A stretch of 64,000 nucleotides of DNA from JAGDZR01 sp049115695 (GTDB lineage Bacteria; Bacteroidota; Bacteroidia; Cytophagales; Cyclobacteriaceae). The stretch covers positions 248,001 through 312,000 of the forward strand of contig JAGDZR010000006.1 in assembly GCA_049115695.1 (NCBI GenBank). Reading direction: 5' to 3'. The notes under the pieces were generated by a model, which searched no databases, was not told the origin of the DNA, and worked only from the letters and a program-made list of their open reading frames with translations. A program made the position numbers and the translations under genes. Every line of letters starts with the position of its first letter. Within the stretch, counting starts at the first letter, position 1. Of this stretch, positions 35,536 through 45,056 are shown in pieces.

Positions 35536-38091
35536 TTATTCCACTTCTTTGATCTTTTTTTCGATCTCTTCCTTTGTGCCTTTGATTGTCTGGACGGTCT
35601 TATCTCCAGCATCAGTGACTGTCACCGTTGCTGTGTACTGTCCATCCTCACCCGCTTCCATTTCCACTTTGATCTGCTTTTCCTCTACTGCTCCTTCTGA
35701 CTCATTGTATGCTTCGATTTGAGCCATCACCTCTTCCTTCGTTCCCTTTACTTCCTTGATCACTTCTTTGCCATCTTCTTCAATCGAAATAAAAGCGGTG
35801 ACTTCTTCTCCATCTGCAGCCTTGATTTCAACCTTGATCTGCTTTTCATGATCCGCATGTAGCTCATCTTTGCCAACCCATTTGTTTTCATTGCCATCAG
35901 CATCAATCCAGATGTGCGCCTCCTTCTTCGAGCCATGGCCTCCAGTTCCATAAACTTCACCCAGGATTGGTGCAATTACCAGTCCTACCAAACAAGTCAA
36001 TTTGATCAAAATATTCATTGAAGGACCACTTGTATCTTTAAAAGGATCACCAACTGTATCGCCAGTTACGGCTGCCTTATGTGCTTCTGAACCTTTGTAA
36101 GTCATTTCTCCATCTATCATAACTCCCGCTTCGAAGGACTTCTTGGCATTGTCCCAGGCACCTCCGGCATTGTTCTGAAAGATTGCCCACATGACACCAG
36201 AAACTGCTACACCGGCCATATATGCACCCAATGCCTCAGGTCCCATAATGAATCCTACCAATATTGGTGAAATGATTGTGATGGCACCTGGCAACATCAT
36301 CTCTTTCAATGCAGCTTGTGTAGAAATATCTACGCATTTTCCATATTCAGGCTCTCCTGTGCCTTCCATGATGCCAGGAATCTCTTTGAACTGACGTCTT
36401 ACTTCCTTAACCATCTCCATGGCTGCTTTACCAACGGATTTCATAGCTAACGCTGAAAACACTACTGGTATCATCCCCCCAATAAATAACGCAGCAAGCA
36501 CATCCGCCTTGAATATGTTGATACCATCAATACCTGTAAACGTCACATATGCAGCAAATAGCGCCAGAGCTGTCAATGCAGCAGATGCAATTGCAAATCC
36601 TTTACCTACAGCAGCCGTAGTATTACCAACAGAATCCAGAATATCTGTCCTTTCTCTTACTTCATCGGGTAAATCGCTCATTTCAGCAATCCCACCTGCA
36701 TTATCCGCAATCGGTCCAAATGCATCAATAGCTAACTGCATAGCAGTAGTTGCCATCATGGCTGATGCCGCAATACCAACCCCATAGAATCCAGCCAGTT
36801 CATAAGACCCCCAGATAGCACCTGCAAACAAGATGATTGGTGCAAATGTTGATATCATACCTGTTGCAAGACCTGCAATAATGTTCGTCGCAGCACCAGT
36901 TGAAGATTGTTGTACAATATCTAATACAGGTTTCTTACCAAGACCAGTATAGTATTCTGTAAAGTATGAAATCGCGCCACCAACAAACAATCCGATCAAT
37001 ACGGCATAGAATACATATCTTGATGGCACATCCAATATTCCTTCACCGAAGAAGGACATTTGCATAGTTGAAGGCAACAATAGGTCGATTATAAAATAAG
37101 AGGCGATTGCCGTAATGGCTATAGATCCCCAGTTACCTTTATTCAATGCCCCTTGTACTTCAGCTTCTTTAGCATTGTCGTTAGATATCCTGATAAAGAA
37201 TGTACCCAAAATGGAAAATAGGATGCCCAATCCAGCAATGACCAATGGTAACAAGATCGGTCCAATTCCATTGAAATCATCTGTGATGCTTCCACCCATG
37301 TCTCTAATCACATAGTTACCCAGCACCATTGATGCGAGTACCGTTGCAACATAAGAACCGAACAAGTCAGCACCCATCCCTGCAACATCACCTACATTGT
37401 CACCTACATTATCAGCTATCGTAGCTGGATTTCGAGGATCATCCTCTGGAATACCTGCCTCAACCTTACCCACCAAGTCAGCACCAACATCCGCAGCTTT
37501 GGTATAGATACCTCCTCCAACACGTGCAAACAATGCGATAGACTCAGCTCCCAGAGAGAAACCTGCCAATGCCTCAAGGACAATTGTCATTTCTTCGTTA
37601 TTGGTCCATGTACCACCCATGAACACCTGAAATAACAAAATAAATATCAATGAAAGACCAAAAACGGCCAATCCAGCAACACCCAATCCCATGACTGTAC
37701 CACCTGTGAATGATACTTTCAACGCTTCAGAAAGACTTGTCCTGGCAGCTTGAGTGGTTCTTACATTTGCAGCAGTGGCTACTCTCATGCCAATATTACC
37801 TGCTAGTGCTGAAAAGAAAGCGCCTATTACAAAGGCAATGACGATGAACCAGTGAGTAGTTTCTACAACAGCAGAGATTACACCTAAAAGAATACCCGCG
37901 ATTACTACGAAAATTGCCAGTACTCTGTACTCAGCTTTTAGAAAGGCAAGAGCGCCTTCCTGAATATGTTTGGCTATCTCTCGCATCCTGTCTTCACCAG
38001 TTGCTTGCTTATTAACCCAACTAAATTTGACCATCATGACGAGCAAACCGATGACCGCCATAACAGGGACCAAATAGATTACGTATTGCAT
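35536..38091 (-). CDS. hppA: Membrane-bound (Na+ or H+ translocating) pyrophosphatase with duplicated C-terminal tail
   Basis: An integral membrane ion pump driven by PPi hydrolysis. I start it at MQYVIYLVP, because a TATCTTTG promoter box lies at 38123-38130, inside the longer frame. That gives 851 residues. Core motifs are the PPi-binding DVGADLVGKVEAG, PRNPATIADNVGDNVGDVAGMGADLFGSY, and GNTTAAVGKGFA, whose alanine (in place of lysine) marks the K+-dependent class. After the last membrane helix comes an extra charged tail of about 115 residues with two tandem repeats (749-793 and 804-851), both beginning EKQIKVE and containing KGTKEE. The usual family length is roughly 690-730. The ion transported is not decided from sequence here. 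Confidence 0.95.
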   Translation of the reverse strand: MQYVIYLVPVMAVIGLLVMMVKFSWVNKQATGEDRMREIAKHIQEGALAFLKAEYRVLAIFVVIAGILLGVISAVVETTHWFIVIAFVIGAFFSALAGNIGMRVATAANVRTTQAARTSLSEALKVSFTGGTVMGLGVAGLAVFGLSLIFILLFQVFMGGTWTNNEEMTIVLEALAGFSLGAESIALFARVGGGIYTKAADVGADLVGKVEAGIPEDDPRNPATIADNVGDNVGDVAGMGADLFGSYVATVLASMVLGNYVIRDMGGSITDDFNGIGPILLPLVIAGLGILFSILGTFFIRISNDNAKEAEVQGALNKGNWGSIAITAIASYFIIDLLLPSTMQMSFFGEGILDVPSRYVFYAVLIGLFVGGAISYFTEYYTGLGKKPVLDIVQQSSTGAATNIIAGLATGMISTFAPIILFAGAIWGSYELAGFYGVGIAASAMMATTAMQLAIDAFGPIADNAGGIAEMSDLPDEVRERTDILDSVGNTTAAVGKGFAIASAALTALALFAAYVTFTGIDGINIFKADVLAALFIGGMIPVVFSALAMKSVGKAAMEMVKEVRRQFKEIPGIMEGTGEPEYGKCVDISTQAALKEMMLPGAITIISPILVGFIMGPEALGAYMAGVAVSGVMWAIFQNNAGGAWDNAKKSFEAGVMIDGEMTYKGSEAHKAAVTGDTVGDPFKDTSGPSMNILIKLTCLVGLVIAPILGEVYGTGGHGSKKEAHIWIDADGNENKWVGKDELHADHEKQIKVEIKAADGEEVTAFISIEEDGKEVIKEVKGTKEEVMAQIEAYNESEGAVEEKQIKVEMEAGEDGQYTATVTVTDAGDKTVQTIKGTKEEIEKKIKEVE

Positions 38092-38122
38092 AGTTATTTT
38101 AATGATTTTTAAAAAAGATGTG

Positions 38123-38130
38123 CAAAGATA
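38123..38130 (-). promoter_or_regulatory. Putative promoter of the pyrophosphatase gene
   Basis: The minus strand reads TATCTTTG, a match to the -7 box TAnnTTTG, about 32 bases upstream of the ATG at 38091. A T-rich stretch lies at the -33 position. Confidence 0.55.
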
Positions 38131-38239
38131 TAGGAATGGTAATACTATAAAAATGAATGGCATATTCATTGAGAATCATTCAATAAGCTAACCCTGCTTT
38201 TCTTGCACAAATTTTTGACGTAATCTTGCAAAACAGCCC

Positions 38240-39811
38240 ATGAAAACATTACAAAACACACTCCTTCACCTATTGTTGGTCACACTGATGCTGACCGCCT
38301 GTCAACCCTCCTCTTCAAAACTAGAGGACATCTTGAAGGGGCGTTTAGCAAGCGAAGTAAACCCTTTTAAAAAATCACCTCTTGGTGCTCAATTAAAATT
38401 CAGAACTGAAGAACCGTGCAAAGTAACCATCAAGGTGCCAGGTAAAATCCCGGTTATCAAATCATTTGAGACATTTCAAGAGGTGCATCAGGTCTCTGTT
38501 CTTGGACTCTATCCAGATACCACCAATCAAGTAGAGTTGATATTGACCACTGCTGATGAAAAAACTTATACGGGGATCATTCCATTAAAAACTCAAAAAC
38601 TCCCCGATTTTCTGCCCTCAGTAGAGGTAACAAAAGTCCAACGAGAAAAAATGGAAGATGGTATGCATCTGGTTGAAATGCTGATCGCCAACAATGGTCG
38701 TTTCCATTCATACACTATCATGTTCGATGACAATGGAGATATTCGGTTTGTCATGGACATGAGTCACTTTGGTCAGATCTCATATTCAAACCTTCGACTT
38801 ACCAATGGCAACTGGCTGTATCTAAGTTGGATAAACCTCCTCGAAGTAACTGAGTTGGGAGAAACGGTCAAAGAAGATCGCATGTGGATGTATGCTGCCG
38901 ATCATGATATGGTCGAATTAAAAAATGATCAGCTACTCATGGGTGGGTCGAAGAAGGACGCCAAAGTGGTAAGAGCTGATGGATTGGAACCCGCCACTCG
39001 CTATGACTATGTTGTGAAGTGGGATCGTCTTAACAATCGGGGCATCCAGGAATGGGACTTAGGGGCCGTACTGGACATTGATCGCTCTGTGTTTCCGGAA
39101 GACTACAATCTTGATTTTAAAGCCGATTGGTTTCATATCAACAGTGTAGCCATTACCAGGGACAGCAGCATATTAGCATCAGGAAGAAATCAAGGAGTCG
39201 TGAAGCTCGATCAAGAAAATAATCTAAAATGGATACTGGCACCACATCTAGGTTGGGGCAAGGCAGGAAGAACTGGTAATGGTTTTGAAACAAGTGATTA
39301 CTTACTGACAGCCATAGATGCCGATGGGAAGCCATTGTCTAAGGACGTGCAAATGGGTTATGCCGGAACCGACTCCTTTGAGTGGCCAACAGGTCAGCAC
39401 GCTGTTACTGAGCTGTCCAATGGAAACATCATGCTTTTTGATAATGGTTTGTCGAGAAATTTTGCTGAAAAACCTACCTATTCAAGAGCTGTTGAATACA
39501 AAATCAATGAAGAAAACATGACGATTCAGCAGGTCTGGCAATATGGCAAGTCCAGAGGGCTCGACATGTATTCGCACATTACCAGCGAGGTGGACTTGCT
39601 GCCCAATACAAAAAACCGATTGATCACAGCGGGCAATATCCGCGCAAGCGGCGAAGCACCACACTCCAAGTTGGTGGAGATCACGTATCCTGAAAATGAA
39701 GTTGTCTTTGAAGCCAAAGTAATTTTCAAGGACGCCAAGAGTACGGGTCAAATGGCGTGGGGGCAGCTGGATCTGGTTTATCGCGGTGAGCGATATTCCT
39801 TGTATCACTAG
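38240..39811 (+). CDS. Arylsulfotransferase (ASST) family lipoprotein
   Basis: A 523-residue exported lipoprotein: the signal ends in LMLTAC (Cys about 21). The mature part is a beta-propeller-type ASST domain, with the conserved DWFHINSVAITRDSSILASGRNQGVVKLD region, a tryptophan-led GQHAVTELSNGNIMLFDNG segment and MYSHITSEVDLLPNTKNRLITAG. Enzymes of this family move sulfate between phenolic donors and acceptors in the periplasm without PAPS, using a transient sulfo-histidine. I infer the class from sequence, and the substrate is unknown. It converges on a second, unrelated sulfotransferase with one base between the stops. Confidence 0.85.
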   Translation: MKTLQNTLLHLLLVTLMLTACQPSSSKLEDILKGRLASEVNPFKKSPLGAQLKFRTEEPCKVTIKVPGKIPVIKSFETFQEVHQVSVLGLYPDTTNQVELILTTADEKTYTGIIPLKTQKLPDFLPSVEVTKVQREKMEDGMHLVEMLIANNGRFHSYTIMFDDNGDIRFVMDMSHFGQISYSNLRLTNGNWLYLSWINLLEVTELGETVKEDRMWMYAADHDMVELKNDQLLMGGSKKDAKVVRADGLEPATRYDYVVKWDRLNNRGIQEWDLGAVLDIDRSVFPEDYNLDFKADWFHINSVAITRDSSILASGRNQGVVKLDQENNLKWILAPHLGWGKAGRTGNGFETSDYLLTAIDADGKPLSKDVQMGYAGTDSFEWPTGQHAVTELSNGNIMLFDNGLSRNFAEKPTYSRAVEYKINEENMTIQQVWQYGKSRGLDMYSHITSEVDLLPNTKNRLITAGNIRASGEAPHSKLVEITYPENEVVFEAKVIFKDAKSTGQMAWGQLDLVYRGERYSLYH

Positions 39812-39812
39812 A

Positions 39813-40505
39813 TTATTTCAACTCAAGGTTTTCACCCGTGCTTAGCATTCTACCCATTTGCTCCTGAAACTCCTTGCGCTTGTTTTTCACTGGAAACTTA
39901 ACGTCTGGCACAGGTACGTTTAAAAACTGACATAGGGGCTCCCAACCTTTGGAAATATCGAATATCAGCAATTGGTCCGCCGGAATAGTTTGTTTGATTT
40001 CCTCATTGAACTCCTTGTATATTTGGATGGTTGCAGCTCGATCTTCAAAGTTTCCTTTGTACTGTAAGTCCCACAAATACTTTTCAGCCAGCTGGAATGT
40101 TTTAGCAATTTTCCGAAATCTGGCTGAAACAATTACCTTTTTCAGCATTCCGAACTTTTCGGAGAAAGTCTTTGGAGTTGCAGCATACACCGTGTTGAGT
40201 GCGCTTTCATACCAGGCTTCAGGGTCCCGTTCAGCTAATACAAATTTAGCATCTGGATACTGCTTATAGAATGCTTTGTAATTTTGATAACCCGGAAAGT
40301 CAACAGTACTTTTAACCCCGTCAAAAAGTTTATCAAAATCTGTTTGACCTGTCTTGAATAGTTCTTTCCAAAGCGCTAACTCCTCAGGGTGATTGAACAA
40401 CCATTCCATGTGGTAGCACCTCCCAAATCCTAATATCTCCAAGGCTTGTTTCAATGAGGCGGTTCCTGTTCGAGGACCACCAACTCCAATTACTTCTAGC
40501 GCCAC
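39813..40505 (-). CDS. Cytoplasmic sulfotransferase family protein (PAPS-type)
   Basis: A 230-residue P-loop sulfotransferase. The N-terminal VIGVGGPRTGTASLKQALEILGFG (5-28) is the phosphosulfate-binding loop, followed by CYHMEWLF, KFVLAERDPEAWYESALNTVYA with the 3'-phosphate-binding arginine and serine, and a C-terminal WEPLCQFLNVPVPDVKFP typical of the Sulfotransfer_4 group. There is no signal peptide. The start codon is GTG, preceded by AAGGAT-like purines. The acceptor is unknown. It is encoded tail to tail with the ASST-type gene. Confidence 0.87.
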   Translation of the reverse strand: MALEVIGVGGPRTGTASLKQALEILGFGRCYHMEWLFNHPEELALWKELFKTGQTDFDKLFDGVKSTVDFPGYQNYKAFYKQYPDAKFVLAERDPEAWYESALNTVYAATPKTFSEKFGMLKKVIVSARFRKIAKTFQLAEKYLWDLQYKGNFEDRAATIQIYKEFNEEIKQTIPADQLLIFDISKGWEPLCQFLNVPVPDVKFPVKNKRKEFQEQMGRMLSTGENLELK

Positions 40506-40695
40506 AGCTTTTATCCTTTTAGTGTGTTAATACACTTTGCTTAACAAAATTGAATGTGCAAGATATCATTGAATTTCAAGTTTGAAATAACCAATGTTCA
40601 AAATTCCTTCAGATTACAACCATAACTTCACCTTGTTCCGCAAGGTTTTTGTGGTATTATCATCTAATCATTATATCAACAAAAAATAACAGGCC

Positions 40696-41151
40696 ATGAC
40701 TATTAAAATACTTCCAGTCTTAATGCTCTTATTCATTGGATTTATATCAGCTGCCCAACCTCCTCGAGGCGGTGGGTTTGATCCACAGGACATGGCAAAA
40801 CGCGAAAAGGAGGTGCTCATTAAAAAACTTGATGGACTCACAGAAGATCAGAACTTACTGCTAAGTGGTATTTACGATGAGTATGGTCAATCTTTCGCTG
40901 AAATAAGAAATGAAATGAGGCAGACCCGAAACTTCGAGGGTATGAGAGCAAAGATGACAGCTCTAAGAAGTGAAAAAGATCAACTAATCAAAGACGTGCT
41001 CAATGCCGATCAATTTGCAGTTTATGAAGGCTTGATGGAAGATGGGAGAAAACAACGAGAGGAGCGAATGCGTCAACGTGGAGAACAGGGTGGCCCCAGA
41101 AGGAATCAATCCACAACGCCTGCCGACAGCACTTCAAATAGCGGTTTATAA
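40696..41151 (+). CDS. Spy/LTXXQ-like small periplasmic protein
   Basis: A 151-residue protein with a signal peptide (MTIKILPVLMLLFIGFISAAQ) and a helical mature part rich in Arg, Glu and Gln (KREKEVLIKKLDGLTEDQNLLLSGIYDEYGQSFAEIRNEMRQTRNFEGMRAKMTALRSEKDQLIK), ending in a Gly/Arg/Ser-rich tail. The L-T-E-D-Q pattern is reminiscent of the Spy/CpxP LTxxQ family, whose members sense or chaperone unfolded proteins. The stop overlaps the start of the next gene by one base (TAATG), so they are co-translated. Relationship to Spy is tentative. Confidence 0.65.
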   Translation: MTIKILPVLMLLFIGFISAAQPPRGGGFDPQDMAKREKEVLIKKLDGLTEDQNLLLSGIYDEYGQSFAEIRNEMRQTRNFEGMRAKMTALRSEKDQLIKDVLNADQFAVYEGLMEDGRKQREERMRQRGEQGGPRRNQSTTPADSTSNSGL

Positions 41152-43868
41152 TGAAGTATTGGTTGCTTTCTCTCATCCTGATCATGTCAACTTTTGCTTA
41201 TGGCCAGGAATTCAATCTATCGGGTCGCATCATTGACAGTGAAACCAGTGAAGGGCTCTTAGGTGCATCGGTTCGCCTCATCAGCATCAAAGACACCACT
41301 GACTTCAAATTTCAAAGCACTGATTTAAATGGCGATTTCAAATTCATGAATATCAGTCAGGGGTTTTACAGGTTGAAAGTCAGCAGCATTTCATTCGAAC
41401 CTTTCACCAGGGTCATGAGAGTCGCTGGTGACCTGAAAATTGGTGCTATTCCTTTGTCCCCCGATACTAAAATGCTGGGCGAAGTTGTGATTGAAGGAAG
41501 TGCAGTTCCTGTAGAGAAAAAAGGTGATACAACCGTGTACAATGCAGATGCATTTCAAACCAACCCTGATGCTACAGCTGCTGATCTGGTAAGTAAAATG
41601 CCCGGTATGTCCGTTACCGAAGACGGGGTTGAAGCAAACGGAGAAGCGATACAACAGGTACTGCTGGATGGTAAGAGATTTTTTGGTCAAGACCCGTTGT
41701 TGGCACTCAATACAGTACCAGCAGAAGTAGTCAATCAGGTCGAGGTATTTGATCAGCAAAGTGAACGGGCCCGATTGACGGGATTTGATGATGGTAACAC
41801 CACCAAAACGATGAATGTCATCACCAAGGAAGAAAAGCGAAATGGTCAATTCGGAAAGTTGTATGCCGGATATGGCACGGACAAGCGATATAAGCTGGAA
41901 GGAAACATTAACCATATGAACAAAGGGAAACAGCTTTCTGTTCTAGGCATGTCCAACAACGTAAACCAGCGCTCATTCACCGACAGCAATATCCTGGGCA
42001 CTGGTGGTAGTAGACGAGGTGGTCGACGATTTTCTAATTCATCTGGTGGAAACTCACAGCCTTCTGGCATTACCAAAACTCAATCAGTCGGCTTGAATTT
42101 TTCAAACGATTGGAAAGAAAAGGGAAGACTTGAGCTGAGCTATTTTATGGATGATCGAAATAAAGAAAATGAACAAACTTCCTCAAGAGAAACTTTTTTT
42201 GAGAGAGGGAGCCAGTATTATGATGAGTTTAGCACGTCTTTCTCTGATAACATGAATCACAGGTTCAACATGAGGATGGAATACAATGTCAACAAATCCA
42301 ATTCGATTGTGTTTACACCTAGATTGACGTTACAAAACAATTCTTCACTCGACTACACCGATGGAAAGTCACTCAATAGTAGTCAGACCTTGATCAATCA
42401 AACTTTGAATAATTACGCTGGAGATAACAACGGAATAGATTTCAATGGAAGCCTGCTGCTCCGCCATAAATTTGAAAGGAGTGGCAGATCATTGACTGCT
42501 AATATTTCTAATCAAATAAGTGACTCAGATCTCGAGTTTATTTATGAAGATCTGAATGCGGATAGCTTGTTGCAATATTTGACTTACAATACTAATCGTA
42601 CACTGTCCACCAATATAGGGTATACAGAACCGATAGGAATGAGTTCTCAGCTGCAAATTGATTATGAGCTTTCTAGTAATACTCGTAAAAATGAGCTGGA
42701 CGCCTTTAGTTATGATACTGAATCAATCAATGAAAAATTGCAGGAGCTTGGACTGAGTAGCTATTTCAATAATGACTATACAACCCACGCTCCAAGTGTG
42801 GGATTCAGCAAGCGTTCTTTTCAGAATAATTTCAGTATCCGGCTCACCTATCAGCATGCGAATCTGGAAAGTGAGCAGTTGTTTCCATCGGAGTATTATG
42901 TACCACGTTCATTCGACAATATTATCCCATCGATGTTTGCCAGGTTTAACCTAAGCGAAGAAACAAGCGTGTTTATGCGCTATTCAGCAAACACTTCCAT
43001 GCCTTCTGCATCTCAGCTTCAGGAAGTCATTGATAATAGCGATCCTTTGTTTTACTCAATGGGTAACTCCGAACTCAATCAAAGCTATAATCATCGGCTA
43101 ATGGGAAGGATTTCAAAAACCAACATTGAAAAGAACAGATCTCTTTCAAACTTCCTGTTCGCTAGTCAAACAAATGATTATATCACCAATACCACAATCG
43201 TTGCTCGTCAAGACACAACGCTACAGGGAGGTATTGTGCTCCAACGAGGTGCTCAGTTATCAAGACCAACCAATCTCGATGGCTTCTGGTCAATTCGAGA
43301 CAATACCACGTACAGTTTTGTGTTGACGCCACTCAAGACTAATGTCAATACAAGTGTTGGTGTGGGCTATACAAGAATACCCGGCATGAACAATAATGTA
43401 TTGAATGTGTCTGAAACCTTCAATGTAAATGGTAGAGTGAATTTTGCAAGTAACATTAGTGAGAAAGTTGATTTCAACCTTTTCTATGCCATCAATGGGA
43501 ATCGTGTTTTAAACTCGGTAAGCTCCCGTCAAAACAGTGAATACACTTTACAAACCATCGGTGGAAAGGTCAATTTCATATTACCTAAAAATCTGGTCAT
43601 CAGATCTGATGCCAACTATCAGATTTACCAGGGTGTATCTGAAGAATTTGACACCCAATACCTGCTTTGGAATGTCAATGTGGCCAAGAAATTCCTAAAG
43701 GACAATCGAGGAGAGATCGGCATTGTCATATTTGACCTACTAAAACAAAACCAGAGCATTAGCCAAAACATTACCTCTGCCTATCTGGAAGAAACAAGAT
43801 CGCTGGTACTTACGCAGTATTTCATGGGAACCTTCACGTATCAGATTAGGAGATTTAAGCGTAAATAA
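41151..43868 (+). CDS. Outer-membrane beta-barrel protein with carboxypeptidase-like domain
   Basis: A 905-residue outer-membrane protein of the TonB-receptor-like beta-barrel family. The signal peptide ends at TFAYGQ. A CarboxypepD_reg-like domain follows (EFNLSGRIIDSETSEGLLGASVRLISI). A plug-like region comes next (VVIEGSAVPVEKKGDTTVYNADAF...ADLVSKMPGMSVTEDGVEANGEAIQQVLLDGKRFFGQDP). The rest is a large barrel ending in QYFMGTFTYQIRRFKRK. This group lacks the usual TonB box and is common in Bacteroidota with unknown substrates. It is coupled to the small Spy-like gene by a one-base overlap. Confidence 0.86.
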   Translation: MKYWLLSLILIMSTFAYGQEFNLSGRIIDSETSEGLLGASVRLISIKDTTDFKFQSTDLNGDFKFMNISQGFYRLKVSSISFEPFTRVMRVAGDLKIGAIPLSPDTKMLGEVVIEGSAVPVEKKGDTTVYNADAFQTNPDATAADLVSKMPGMSVTEDGVEANGEAIQQVLLDGKRFFGQDPLLALNTVPAEVVNQVEVFDQQSERARLTGFDDGNTTKTMNVITKEEKRNGQFGKLYAGYGTDKRYKLEGNINHMNKGKQLSVLGMSNNVNQRSFTDSNILGTGGSRRGGRRFSNSSGGNSQPSGITKTQSVGLNFSNDWKEKGRLELSYFMDDRNKENEQTSSRETFFERGSQYYDEFSTSFSDNMNHRFNMRMEYNVNKSNSIVFTPRLTLQNNSSLDYTDGKSLNSSQTLINQTLNNYAGDNNGIDFNGSLLLRHKFERSGRSLTANISNQISDSDLEFIYEDLNADSLLQYLTYNTNRTLSTNIGYTEPIGMSSQLQIDYELSSNTRKNELDAFSYDTESINEKLQELGLSSYFNNDYTTHAPSVGFSKRSFQNNFSIRLTYQHANLESEQLFPSEYYVPRSFDNIIPSMFARFNLSEETSVFMRYSANTSMPSASQLQEVIDNSDPLFYSMGNSELNQSYNHRLMGRISKTNIEKNRSLSNFLFASQTNDYITNTTIVARQDTTLQGGIVLQRGAQLSRPTNLDGFWSIRDNTTYSFVLTPLKTNVNTSVGVGYTRIPGMNNNVLNVSETFNVNGRVNFASNISEKVDFNLFYAINGNRVLNSVSSRQNSEYTLQTIGGKVNFILPKNLVIRSDANYQIYQGVSEEFDTQYLLWNVNVAKKFLKDNRGEIGIVIFDLLKQNQSISQNITSAYLEETRSLVLTQYFMGTFTYQIRRFKRK

Positions 43869-43934
43869 GGGTAGAAGCGTGGAAACTCATATTTTGGACT
43901 TGAAAACTCTGCATTCTGCACATAAATTTTCGGT

Positions 43935-44606
43935 CTAGCTCGCGTTGATATAGTTCAGAAATTCGTTCCGTACCTGCTGATCTTTAAACTTACCCCCGAA
44001 GTACGCTGTACCAGTCTGACTGTTGGTGTCTCCTACTCCTCTTGATGCTACACAAAGATGTGTTGCATCCATGACGACAGCCACATCTTCTGTCTCCAGC
44101 ACCTGCTTTAGCTCTTTGGCGATTTGCACCGTTAATCGTTCCTGAACTTGTGGTCGTTTTGCATAGTACTGAACAATCCTGTTGATTTTGGACAATCCTA
44201 TTACTTTCCCTCCTGAATAGTAGGCTACATGTGCTTTCCCAAAAATGGGCACAAAATGATGCTCACAGTAGGAGTAAAAGGTAATTTCCTTTTCTACAAG
44301 CATCTGATCATACTTGTATTTATTATCAAAAAGTCGTGCTACTGGTTTGTTCTCGGGATTGAGGCCGGCAAAGACTTCTTTGACATACATTTTAGCCACT
44401 CGATGTGGTGTCCCACTCAAGCTATCATCCTCCAGATCCATCCCCAGGATTTGCATGATTTCTCTAAAGTGTTTCTCAATCAACTCAATCTTTAGTTCAT
44501 CGTCCTTTTCGAAAGCATCTGCTCTAAGGGGCGTTTCCTCTGCTCCTCCAACATGCTCGGAATCATCATCAGGCGGGGTATTCCACATAGTTTCGTTCGG
44601 TTTCAT
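43935..44606 (-). CDS. folE: GTP cyclohydrolase I
   Basis: It converts GTP to dihydroneopterin triphosphate, the first step to folate and to queuosine/archaeosine-type precursors. The 223-residue protein has the zinc-binding ITFYSYCEHHFVPIFGKAHVAY (C114, H116/H117) and a second zinc cysteine in THLCVASRGVGDTNSQT. The N-terminal 35 residues are poorly conserved and acidic. It overlaps queD by 38 bases if the first Met is used, or by 20 if Met7 is used. Confidence 0.95.
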   Translation of the reverse strand: MKPNETMWNTPPDDDSEHVGGAEETPLRADAFEKDDELKIELIEKHFREIMQILGMDLEDDSLSGTPHRVAKMYVKEVFAGLNPENKPVARLFDNKYKYDQMLVEKEITFYSYCEHHFVPIFGKAHVAYYSGGKVIGLSKINRIVQYYAKRPQVQERLTVQIAKELKQVLETEDVAVVMDATHLCVASRGVGDTNSQTGTAYFGGKFKDQQVRNEFLNYINAS

Positions 44607-44976
44607 ACAATAATATTTTCAGCTCCAACCGATCTTCTATTCTCGGCCTGAGTAGATTGTAAATCACAACAGCAATATTCTCAGCCGTTGGGTTTACATT
44701 TCTAAATTCAGGAACATCCAGATTTAGATTGCGATGATCGAAACGGCCCACAACATATTGCCGCACGAGTTGGCTGAGCTCCTTCATGTCATAGACATAT
44801 CCAGTTGCAGGATCTGGTTCTCCAACCAACTTTACTACCAGCTCATAGTTATGTCCGTGCCAGTTAGGGTTATTACATAAACCAAAAACTTCCTGATTTT
44901 GTTCATCACTCCATTCAGGATTGTGTAGGCGATGCGCCGCATTGAACTGTTCCTTTCGATAGACCGCTACTTTCAT
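44569..44976 (-). CDS. queD: 6-carboxytetrahydropterin / 6-pyruvoyltetrahydropterin synthase family
   Basis: It acts on dihydroneopterin triphosphate, the FolE product. The 135-residue protein has the zinc histidines in FNAAHRLHNP (H15) and NPNWHGHNYEL (H40, H42) and the C34-containing GLCNNPNWHGHN segment. The family covers 6-carboxytetrahydropterin synthase (queuosine pathway) and pyruvoyltetrahydropterin synthase, and the overlap with folE supports the shared pathway but not the exact product. A TAACTTTG promoter box at 44985-44992 lies 8 bases before the start. Confidence 0.88.
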   Translation of the reverse strand: MKVAVYRKEQFNAAHRLHNPEWSDEQNQEVFGLCNNPNWHGHNYELVVKLVGEPDPATGYVYDMKELSQLVRQYVVGRFDHRNLNLDVPEFRNVNPTAENIAVVIYNLLRPRIEDRLELKILLYETERNYVEYPA

Positions 44977-44984
44977 AGGTCAGG

Positions 44985-44992
44985 CAAAGTTA
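44985..44992 (-). promoter_or_regulatory. Putative promoter of queD-folE
   Basis: The minus strand reads TAACTTTG, matching TAnnTTTG. The predicted start of transcription is nearly at the queD ATG, so the mRNA would be almost leaderless. Confidence 0.45.
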
Positions 44993-45056
44993 TTATTTCT
45001 ATGCTATGCGTGTCGTTTTTCGCCAACATTCAGGATTACAATATTGATATTTTTAT

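Noticed and set aside
36419..36787. A 122-residue plus-strand frame opposite the pyrophosphatase gene
   Set aside because: The Ala/Pro/Ile-rich protein is the mirror of transmembrane segments and has no independent support.
38092..38169. Longer N-terminus of the pyrophosphatase beginning at 38169
   Set aside because: A TATCTTTG promoter box lies at 38123-38130 inside it, and MQYVIYLVP at 38091 is a normal family start.
41391..41915. A 174-residue minus-strand frame inside the outer-membrane barrel gene
   Set aside because: It is antisense to a coding region with strong family motifs, and its residue make-up is that of a shadow frame.
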